A DNA stretch of 64,000 bases from Jiangella alkaliphila (GTDB lineage: Bacteria > Actinomycetota > Actinomycetes > Jiangellales > Jiangellaceae), in contig NZ_LT629791.1 in assembly GCF_900105925.1 (NCBI RefSeq), positions 3,321,278 through 3,385,277 on the forward strand, read 5' to 3'. The position numbers were made by a program, and so were the translations under genes. The notes below the pieces were generated by a model. It was given only the letters and a program-made list of their open reading frames with translations, was not told the origin of the DNA and searched no databases. Each line of letters begins with the position of its first letter. Position 1 is the stretch's first letter. Of the stretch, positions 58,019-64,000 are shown one piece after another.

Positions 58019-58735
58019 ATGGCCGCCTCCGACTCCCTCGACACCCGGGCCGGCACGGTCGGCACGGCCGGGCCGCTGTCCCCGGGCGACGTCCCCGTCA
58101 TGCGCCGGGCCAGCCTGCGCGAGCAGGTCCGCCAGGCCGTGGAGGAGCTGATCGTCTTCGGCCGGCTGGCACCGGGCGAGCACCTGGCCGAGGAGTCGCT
58201 GGCCGAGCTGCTCGGCGTGAGCCGCCAGCCGGTGCGCGAGGCGCTCCAGTCGCTGTCCGTCGCCGGGTTCGTCGACCTGCGGGCCGGACGCGGGGCGTTC
58301 GTCCACGAGCCGACCGCCCGCGAGGCGCGCGAGGTCTTCCACGTCCGCGCGCTGCTCGAGTCCGACAGCTGCCGCCTGGCCGCCCAGCACGTCGACGACG
58401 ACGGTGTTCGGCGGCTGGAAGCCATCTACGCCGAGGGGCACGCGGCGTCGCAGCGCAAGGAGGACCCGCGGCGGCTGATCGAGCTGAACCGCGCCTTCCA
58501 CCGGACCATCACCGAGATCGGCGGCAACCGCGTCTCGCTGGCGCTGCTGGCCGACCTCGAGCGCCGGGCCGGCTGGTACCTGGCCACCATCATCAGCAAC
58601 CGGGCGCCGTCCTCGTGGGCCGAGCACCGGGCCATCCTCGACGCCGTCGCGGCGCGCGACCCCGGCCTCGCCCACGACCTCATGCTGACCCACATCGACC
58701 ACTCCAGGGACCTGCTGGAGTTCACCGGTCACTAG
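58019..58735 (+). CDS. GntR family regulator, FCD (FadR) subfamily
   Basis: The protein has 238 aa. Winged-helix domain: LREQVRQAVEELIVFGRLAPGEHLAEESLAELLGVSRQPVREALQSLSVAGFVDLRAGRGAFV (about residues 32-98). The helical FCD effector domain follows with metal-binding residues in ELNRAFHRTITEIGGN and LMLTHIDHSRDLLEF. It lies 3 bases behind EIIB, so it is part of the PTS operon and probably autoregulates through the palindrome at 54260-54279. The effector may be a sugar phosphate. Confidence 0.9.
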   Translation: MAASDSLDTRAGTVGTAGPLSPGDVPVMRRASLREQVRQAVEELIVFGRLAPGEHLAEESLAELLGVSRQPVREALQSLSVAGFVDLRAGRGAFVHEPTAREAREVFHVRALLESDSCRLAAQHVDDDGVRRLEAIYAEGHAASQRKEDPRRLIELNRAFHRTITEIGGNRVSLALLADLERRAGWYLATIISNRAPSSWAEHRAILDAVAARDPGLAHDLMLTHIDHSRDLLEFTGH

Positions 58736-58757
58736 CTGCACCGGCTGAAAGAGAGTC

Positions 58758-59537
58758 ATGTCCGCAATCGAGCTCTGCCTGCTGCTGCTCGCCGCCCTGG
58801 CGGCCGGATCGATCAATGGGGCCGTCGGCTCCGGTTCCCTCGTCACCCTGCCGGTCCTGCTGGCCCTCGGACTGGACCCCGCCGCCGCCGTCACCACCAA
58901 CACCATCGCCATGGTCACCTCGGCCCTCGGCGGCACCCTCGCCTACCGCAAGGAGCTGCGCGAGGACCGCATGCACATCCGCAGCCTGCGCTACATCTCC
59001 GTCGGAGGCGCCGTCGTCGGCTCCGTCCTCCTCCTCACCACCAGCTCAGACGCCCTCGACGTCATCGTGCCGATCCTCATCGGGTTCGCGCTCGTCCTGG
59101 TCATCGTCCAGCCCTGGCTGGCCGCCATGGCCCGCGCTCGGGCGGCGTCGCGGTCGGACGACAACCCGTTCGGCAGCCTCGGCCTGCGCGTCTCGATCCT
59201 CGGCTGCTCCATCTACGGCGGCTACTTCGCCGCCGCCCAGGGCATCCTGCTGCTCGGCGCGCTGAGCGCGTTCAGCGGCCGGCCGCTGAACGCGACCAAC
59301 GGCATCAAGAACCTGCTGACGCTGACGGTCAACGTCACCGCCGCGACCGGCTTCACCATCGCCTACTTCCTCGGCCACGCCGACGTCGAGTGGCTCGCCG
59401 TCGCCGTCATGGCGGTCGGCGCCACCATCGGCGGCTACACCGGCGGCCGGCTCGCCAAGGCGCTGCCCAACTGGGTGCTGCGCGGCCTCATCATCGTGGT
59501 CGCCGTCGTGTCGCTGGGCCACGAGCTGCTGGACTGA
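58758..59537 (+). CDS. TauE/SafE family sulfite/organic-acid exporter
   Basis: This 259-aa protein is preceded by GAAAGAGAG. About eight transmembrane helices make two homologous halves: AALAAGSINGAVGSGSLVTLPVLLALGLDPAAAVTTNTIAMVTSALGGTLAYRKEL and IYGGYFAAAQGILLLGALSAFSGRPLNATNGIKNLLTLTVNVTAA. Family members export sulfite, sulfoacetate or other anions. It follows the GntR gene by 22 bases and so may export a by-product of the sugar pathway such as acetate, though sulfite from the sulfur operon further upstream is also conceivable. Confidence 0.9.
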   Translation: MSAIELCLLLLAALAAGSINGAVGSGSLVTLPVLLALGLDPAAAVTTNTIAMVTSALGGTLAYRKELREDRMHIRSLRYISVGGAVVGSVLLLTTSSDALDVIVPILIGFALVLVIVQPWLAAMARARAASRSDDNPFGSLGLRVSILGCSIYGGYFAAAQGILLLGALSAFSGRPLNATNGIKNLLTLTVNVTAATGFTIAYFLGHADVEWLAVAVMAVGATIGGYTGGRLAKALPNWVLRGLIIVVAVVSLGHELLD

Positions 59538-59588
59538 CGGTGGCACGGACTAAGGTGGAGGCGACGTGAGCGCAGGTCAGGAGGTCGC

Positions 59589-60317
59589 GTGCCGCTCTAC
59601 CGTGATGAAGGCGTCGTCCTGCGCACCCAGAAGCTGGGCGAGGCCGACCGCATCGTCACGCTACTCACCAGGAACAACGGCCGCATCCGGGCCGTCGGCA
59701 AGGGCGTGCGGCGCACCACCAGCAGGTTCGGCGCGCGGCTCGAGCCGTTCATGCACGTCGACTGCCAGTTCGCCACCGGGCGCACGCTCGACATCGTTAC
59801 GCAGGCCGAGACCATCGCGCCGTACGGCATGAGCATCACCGACGACTACGGCCGCTACACCGCGGGCACCGCCATGCTCGAGACCGCCGAGCGGCTGTCC
59901 GCCGAGGAGCGCGAGCCGGCCGTCCAGCAGTACCTGCTGCTGGTGGGTGCGCTGCGGACGCTGGCCGGCGCCACGCACGATCCCGGGCTGGTGCTCGACG
60001 CGTTCCTGCTTCGCGGGCTGTCCGTCGCCGGGTTCGCGCCCAGCTTCGAGGACTGCGCGCGTTGCGACGCCCACGGGCCGCACCGGCTGTTCTCAGTACA
60101 AGCCGGCGGCATGGTGTGCGGGTCGTGCCGCCCGTCCGGCACGGTCGCGCCGTCCGGCGACACCGTCGCGCTGCTCGCGGCGCTGCTCAGCGGCGACTGG
60201 CCGGTCGCCGACGCCAGCGCGCCGCGGGCTCGGCGCGAGGCCAGCGGCATCACCGCCGCTTTCCTGCAGTGGCACCTGGAACGCGGGCTGCGCTCGCTCG
60301 GCCTGGTGGAACGGTGA
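59589..60317 (+). CDS. recO: RecO, DNA repair protein
   Basis: This 242-aa protein starts at GTG 59589. The N-terminal OB fold is [54 protein letters not shown]-terminal zinc ribbon reads [25 protein letters not shown]. RecO loads RecA onto SSB-coated DNA with RecR. It overlaps uppS by 4 bases (GTGA), the conserved recO-uppS pair of actinobacteria. Confidence 0.95.
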   Translation: MPLYRDEGVVLRTQKLGEADRIVTLLTRNNGRIRAVGKGVRRTTSRFGARLEPFMHVDCQFATGRTLDIVTQAETIAPYGMSITDDYGRYTAGTAMLETAERLSAEEREPAVQQYLLLVGALRTLAGATHDPGLVLDAFLLRGLSVAGFAPSFEDCARCDAHGPHRLFSVQAGGMVCGSCRPSGTVAPSGDTVALLAALLSGDWPVADASAPRARREASGITAAFLQWHLERGLRSLGLVER

Positions 60318-61099
60318 AGCGCACCTACACCCCGCCCACCCCGCACCCGTCCGGAGCCGTCCCGCCGCCCATCCCGGCCGAGTTGGTGCCCGCGCACGTC
60401 GCGCTCGTCATGGACGGCAACGGCCGCTGGGCCAACGCGCGCGGGCTGCCCCGCACCAAGGGCCACGAGGCCGGCGAGGCGGTCCTGCTCGACGTCATCC
60501 ACGGCGCCATCGAGATCGGCGTGCGGCACCTGTCCGTGTACGCGTTCTCGACGGAGAACTGGCGCCGCTCGCCTGAGGAGGTGCGGTTCCTCATGGGCTT
60601 CAACCGCACCGTCATCAGGCGCCGCCGCGACGAGCTCGACGCGCTCGGCGTGCGCATCCGGTGGGCCGGGCGCCGGCCGCGGCTGTGGAAGAGCGTCATC
60701 GACGAGCTGCAGGACGCCGAGCAGCGTACCCGCGGCAACGACGTCATCACGCTGCAGTTCTGCGTCAACTACGGCGGCCGGGCCGAGCTCGGCGACGCAG
60801 CCGCCGCGCTGGCCGCCGACGTCGCCGCCGGCCGGCTGCGGCCGGCCAAGGTGAACGAGCGGACCCTCGCCCGCTACCTCTACAACCCCGACCTCCCCGA
60901 CGTCGACCTGTTCGTCCGGCCGTCGGGAGAGCAGCGCACGTCGAACTTCATGCTGTGGCAGTCGGCGTACGCGGAGATGGTGTTCCTCGACACGCTGTGG
61001 CCCGACTTCGACCGGCGCAAGCTGTGGGCGGCGATCGAGACGTACGCCCGGCGCGACCGCCGCTACGGGGGAGCCGACCCGGCCGCGCCCGCGGTGTGA
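60314..61099 (+). CDS. uppS: Isoprenyl transferase (undecaprenyl/decaprenyl diphosphate synthase)
   Basis: The protein has 261 aa from GTG 60314 overlapping recO. The diphosphate-binding catalytic Asp34 lies in [18 protein letters not shown]; further marks are [50 protein letters not shown] and [30 protein letters not shown]. It is a cis-prenyltransferase that makes the lipid carrier for peptidoglycan and cell-wall polymers, such as those handled by the LCP protein in this window. Confidence 0.95.
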   Translation: MKRTYTPPTPHPSGAVPPPIPAELVPAHVALVMDGNGRWANARGLPRTKGHEAGEAVLLDVIHGAIEIGVRHLSVYAFSTENWRRSPEEVRFLMGFNRTVIRRRRDELDALGVRIRWAGRRPRLWKSVIDELQDAEQRTRGNDVITLQFCVNYGGRAELGDAAAALAADVAAGRLRPAKVNERTLARYLYNPDLPDVDLFVRPSGEQRTSNFMLWQSAYAEMVFLDTLWPDFDRRKLWAAIETYARRDRRYGGADPAAPAV

Positions 61100-61109
61100 C
61101 CGGCCGCCG

Positions 61110-61568
61110 TCAGACCGGGCCCATGTCGCGCTCTTCGCGCCAGCCCAGGTTGGTGGCCATGCGCGCCAGCACCTCGACGGCGGCGCGGTACTCGTCGTCG
61201 GTGATGCCCTCGGTGATCCGCTGCCGGTCGGCGCCGACGCGCGACTGGATGTCGGTGAGCGCCTTCACGCCGGTCTCGGTCAGCGTGACGCGGTCGGGGG
61301 TGACGGGCGTGGCCCAGCCGCGGTTGCAGAGGTCGTCGACCACGGGGCGGACGGTGGGCATGTGCGGCGCGAGGTACAGCGCTGCCTCGTCGTCGATCTC
61401 GGCGTAGGTGGCCGGGCCGGTCTCGAGCAGGTTGAGGATCTGCCAGTGCCGCGGCGTGACGGCGGCGCTGCCGAGGACGGCGTCGAACCCCTGGTCGATC
61501 AGCCGATCGACCAGTTTGAGCCAGTACCCGATGGGGTGCCGCTCCGCGGGCCCCTCCGACGCGTTCAT
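61110..61568 (-). CDS. MarR-like winged-helix regulator
   Basis: The protein has 152 aa from ATG 61568 with AGAGGAG before it. It shows the MarR pattern: WLKLVDRLIDQGFDAVLGSAAVTPRHWQILNLLETGPATYAEIDDEAALYLAPHMPTVRPVVDDLCNRGWATPVTPDRVTLTETGVKALTDIQSRV, with recognition helix and wing included. It is convergent with uppS (10-base gap). Its target is not evident; the upstream GTTGTC/GACAAC dyad at 61740-61765 is a weak candidate. Confidence 0.8.
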   Translation of the reverse strand: MNASEGPAERHPIGYWLKLVDRLIDQGFDAVLGSAAVTPRHWQILNLLETGPATYAEIDDEAALYLAPHMPTVRPVVDDLCNRGWATPVTPDRVTLTETGVKALTDIQSRVGADRQRITEGITDDEYRAAVEVLARMATNLGWREERDMGPV

Positions 61569-62028
61569 GACAGCTCCTCTGAAGCACCGACGACTTATCC
61601 GTACATGTCCGGCACACCGGAGAATGGTCCACTCGCCACGATCGAAAGCGTCATGATAGCGCTTCAGCGGGCGCATTCTCGCCGGCAACCGCGGCATTCC
61701 CCTGACCACATTATGAAGGCACGGGCCGCCTTGTATCAGGTTGTCGACGTGCTTGACGGGACAACGGTCGACGCCGGCCACCCGTCGTCGGCGGATTGTC
61801 CGGCGCCGTGACCGCCGGATTGGCCTGCCGCGAGGGCGACGCCGCTGATGGCAGGCGTGGCGTGCTGGGTGCTGACCGACGACGGAGGGCGGCTGCGGAT
61901 CGGCGCGACGCAACGCCGGCGGGCCGGGCCGGGCGGACGATCGTAGGGCTGCTCCGGGCATTCGTGGCGCGCCGGCGGGAAACCACGGCCGGTAATCGGC
62001 AACCTCATTTCTGGGTTAGCTGATCTGA
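61569..62028. other. 460-base intergenic region without a recognisable gene
   Basis: The part next to the MarR-like start (61590-61760) is more AT-rich and probably holds its promoter. A GTTGTC/GACAAC dyad lies at 61740-61765. The remaining GC-rich part has only short frames with Arg-rich translations that I judge non-coding. Confidence 0.5.
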
Positions 62029-63273
62029 TCATTCCGGCGCCGTGAGACGGGCGGCCTTGTCTTCCAGGTAGCGCTGTTCGGGCAGGCTCGTGGTGCGCTG
62101 TGCGGCCAGCCGGTACGCGGCCCGCGCGGCGTCGTCGTCGCCGGCCATCTCGAGCAGGTGCGCGCGCACCGCCTCGAGCCGGTGGTGCTCGGCCAGCCGG
62201 CTGTCGCCGGACAGCGTCTCGAGCAGCGCCAGCCCGGCCTGCGGCCCGTCGGCCATGGCGACGGCGACGGCGTGGTTGAGCGTGACCATCGGGTTGGGGG
62301 AGAGCCGCTCCAGCACCTCGTACAGCGCCACGATCTGCGGCCAGTCGGTGTCGTCGGCGGCCGGCGCCTCGTCGTGCACCGCCGCGATGGCCGCCTGCAC
62401 CTGGTACGGGCCCAGCTCGGCACGCTCGAGTGCACCGGTGACAAGCGCGACGCCCTCGTCGATGGCCGCCTTGTCCCAGCGGCTGCGGTCCTGCTCGGCC
62501 AGCGGCACCAGGCTGCCGTCGTCGCCGGTGCGGGCCGGTCGCCGCGCGTCGGTGAGCAGCATCAGCGCCAGCAACCCGGTGATTTCGCCGTCGCCGGGCA
62601 GCAGTCGGTGCACCTGGCGGGTCAGCCGGATCGCCTCGGCGGCCAGCTCGACCCGCTGCAGGTCGGCGCCGGACGTGGCCGTGTAGCCCTCGTTGAAGAT
62701 CAGGTAGAGCACGTGCAGGACGGCGCGCTGGCGGTCGGCGCGGTCCTCCTCGGGCGGCAGGTCGAACCGGGCGCCGGCGGTCTTGATGCTCTGCTTCGCC
62801 CGGCTGATCCGCTGCCCCATGGTCGACTCGGGCACCATGAACGCCCGCGCGATCTGCGTGGTCGTGAGACCGCCGACGGCGCGCAGCGTCAGCGCCACCT
62901 GCGACGGCGCCGACAGCGCCGGGTGGCAGCACATGAACAGCAGCGTCAGCGTGTCGTCGGTGTCGGGCGGCTGCTCGTCGGCGGGCGGGGCGGCGAACTG
63001 GCCGTCGGACGGGGTCAGCGCGGCCGCCGTCTCCTCCCGCCGGCGCCGGGCCGACTCGCTGCGCAGCTGGTCGGTGAGCCGCCGCGACGCGACGGTGATG
63101 AGCCACGCCCGCGGGTTGTCGGGCACGCCGTCGTCGGGCCACTGCACGGCGGCCGCCAGCAGCGCGTCCTGGACGGCGTCCTCGGCCGCGTCGAAGTGGC
63201 CGTAGCGGCGCACCAGCGCACCCAGCACCTGCGGCGCCTGCTCGCGCAGCAGGTCCTCGATTCCCCCGTCCAT
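62029..63273 (-). CDS. ECF42-type RNA polymerase sigma factor with C-terminal DUF6596/TPR-like extension
   Basis: The protein has 414 aa from ATG 63273; ATG 63282 and GTG 63297 are alternatives. Region 2 is VLGALVRRYGHFDAAEDAVQDALLAAAVQWPDDGVPDNPRAWLITVASRRLTDQLRSESARRRREE; region 4 is ALTLRAVGGLTTTQIARAFMVPESTMGQRISRAKQSIK. The C-terminal 230 residues (VLYLIFNEGYTATSG... PQIVALYEVLERLSPNPMVTLNHAVAVAMADGPQAGLALLETL) form the helical extension diagnostic of ECF42, which replaces an anti-sigma factor. Members usually neighbour a DGPF/YCII-domain gene; none is seen here. Role unknown. Confidence 0.92.
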   Translation of the reverse strand: MDGGIEDLLREQAPQVLGALVRRYGHFDAAEDAVQDALLAAAVQWPDDGVPDNPRAWLITVASRRLTDQLRSESARRRREETAAALTPSDGQFAAPPADEQPPDTDDTLTLLFMCCHPALSAPSQVALTLRAVGGLTTTQIARAFMVPESTMGQRISRAKQSIKTAGARFDLPPEEDRADRQRAVLHVLYLIFNEGYTATSGADLQRVELAAEAIRLTRQVHRLLPGDGEITGLLALMLLTDARRPARTGDDGSLVPLAEQDRSRWDKAAIDEGVALVTGALERAELGPYQVQAAIAAVHDEAPAADDTDWPQIVALYEVLERLSPNPMVTLNHAVAVAMADGPQAGLALLETLSGDSRLAEHHRLEAVRAHLLEMAGDDDAARAAYRLAAQRTTSLPEQRYLEDKAARLTAPE

Positions 63274-63309
63274 TCGCCCCATTGTGAGGCATGGCACCGA
63301 CAGCGTCGG

Positions 63310-64000
63310 TCAGTGTTCGTCGTAGTGGCGGCCGTGCGCGGCGTGCAGGTGGCCGTCGTGCAGGTAGTCGGTGTGGTCGCCGTGCTCGACGGTGGGATGT
63401 CCGCACTCGGGTTCGTGCTGGTGCGGATGCTGTTCGGTGGTGACGTGCGCGCCGGTGACCCGCGGATCCTCGCCGTTGACGGCGGCCGCGGCGCGCCGGC
63501 GGCGCAGCAGCGAACCGGCCGGCCAGGCCAGCACGAACCCGGCCAGCGACGCGACGACGATGCTGGCGCCCGGCGCGACGTCGACGTAGTACGAGAACAC
63601 CACGCCGCCCAGCGACGGCACCACGCCGAGCACCATCGCCAGCGCGAACGTCGTCCGGAAGCTACGCGTCAGCTGCTGCGACGTCGCCACCGGCACGACC
63701 ATCAGCGCGCTGACCAGCAGCAGCCCCACCGTCCGCATGGCGACGGTCACGGTGACCGCGGCCATGACGGCGATCAGCATGCTGTACAGCCGCACCGGCA
63801 GGCCGCTGGCGCGGGCGAACTCCTCGTCCTGGCAGACGGCGAACAGCTGCGGCGCCAGCCCCACGGCCAGCACGATGACCACGACCGCCAGGACGGCGAC
63901 CACCCACAGGTCGTCGGCCGACACCGTCGTGATCGAGCCGAACAGGTACGTGTTCAGGGTCGCCGCGGTGCTGCCGGCCAGCCCGGTGATCAGCACGCCG
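63310..64000 (-). CDS. Zinc/manganese ABC transporter permease (ZnuB/MntB family), 5' end outside window
   Basis: The frame stays open to the window edge, so the N-terminus is missing; 229 residues are visible. The ABC-3 family pattern is clear: LAGSTAATLNTYLFGSITTVSADDLWVVAVLAVVVIV, QDEEFARASGLPVRLYSMLIAVMAAVTVTVAMRTVGLLLVSALMVVPVATSQQLTRSFRTT and GVVFSYYVDVAPGASIVVASLAGFVLAW. The C-terminal 50 residues are cytosolic and very His-rich (HQHEPECGHPTVEHGDHTDYLHDGHLHAAHGRHYDEH region), probably a Zn-binding tail. It imports Zn2+ or Mn2+; partner genes lie beyond the window. Confidence 0.9.
   Translation of the reverse strand, partial: GVLITGLAGSTAATLNTYLFGSITTVSADDLWVVAVLAVVVIVLAVGLAPQLFAVCQDEEFARASGLPVRLYSMLIAVMAAVTVTVAMRTVGLLLVSALMVVPVATSQQLTRSFRTTFALAMVLGVVPSLGGVVFSYYVDVAPGASIVVASLAGFVLAWPAGSLLRRRRAAAAVNGEDPRVTGAHVTTEQHPHQHEPECGHPTVEHGDHTDYLHDGHLHAAHGRHYDEH

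Noticed and set aside
61796-62023. 75-codon plus-strand frame upstream of the ECF42 gene
   Set aside because: Arg/Ala-rich translation without a domain or ribosome-binding site, in a gap that looks non-coding.

Overview
The window is very GC-rich, with mostly G/C-ending codons, many GTG and some TTG starts, and frequent 4-base ATGA/GTGA gene overlaps. The conserved core runs hemW, hrcA-dnaJ (CIRCE-like operator), rsmE, phoH-ybeY-CNNM-cytidine-deaminase-like, era, leuA, recO-uppS. This order is typical of Actinomycetia, and the large carbohydrate repertoire fits a soil or plant-associated actinomycete (a Jiangella-like genus is my guess). No tRNA, rRNA, CRISPR array, transposase or prophage gene is visible.

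Layout. (1) 1-13256, plus strand: a carbohydrate-catabolism operon with the end of an FAD-dependent oxidoreductase, GH3 beta-glucosidase, secreted GH5 with a discoidin-like domain, secreted DUF6351 esterase-like protein, an unrecognised protein, a second FAD-dependent oxidoreductase and a GH2 beta-galactosidase. (2) 13243-22432: two unrecognised membrane proteins, a GT4 glycosyltransferase, an acyl-CoA synthetase, HemW, DUF3097, and a TetR-MFS efflux pair with two matching palindromes upstream. (3) 22740-34568: heat-shock pair hrcA-dnaJ, rsmE, an ECF sigma factor with a GerMN membrane protein, an LCP protein, HIT, phoH-ybeY-CNNM-cdd-like, and a zinc-ribbon/LRV membrane protein ending in a clear terminator. 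(4) 34587-35177: a non-coding element made of nested inverted repeats. (5) 35203-41642: TetR-SMR exporter, era, leuA with a leucine leader peptide, DacB, a Phd/VapC-type toxin-antitoxin module and a truncated GNAT.

(6) 41418-49636, minus strand: a ten-cistron unit that begins with a 45-codon leader peptide ending in the Ser-Ala-Leu-Cys-Arg-stop pattern of actinobacterial sulfur-responsive leaders. It continues with an Opp/Dpp-type ABC transporter (SBP, two permeases, two ATPases), an SsuD-like flavin monooxygenase, a cupin, an alpha/beta hydrolase and a flavin reductase. A divergent LysR gene follows. I read this as an organosulfur acquisition operon with an unusual transporter class. (7) 50715-54159: a PNPOx-like protein, PspA and a TPM-domain membrane protein. 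(8) 54280-59537: a mannose-family PTS (A-C-D, then nagA, then B), a GntR regulator and a TauE/SafE exporter, with a 20-bp palindrome abutting the first start codon; this suggests uptake and deacetylation of an N-acetylated amino sugar. (9) 59589-64000: recO, uppS, a MarR-type regulator, a stand-alone ECF42-type sigma factor and the end of a zinc/manganese ABC permease with a His-rich tail.

The two items most worth following are the nested inverted-repeat element at 34587-35177 and the leader-controlled sulfur operon at 41418-49636.
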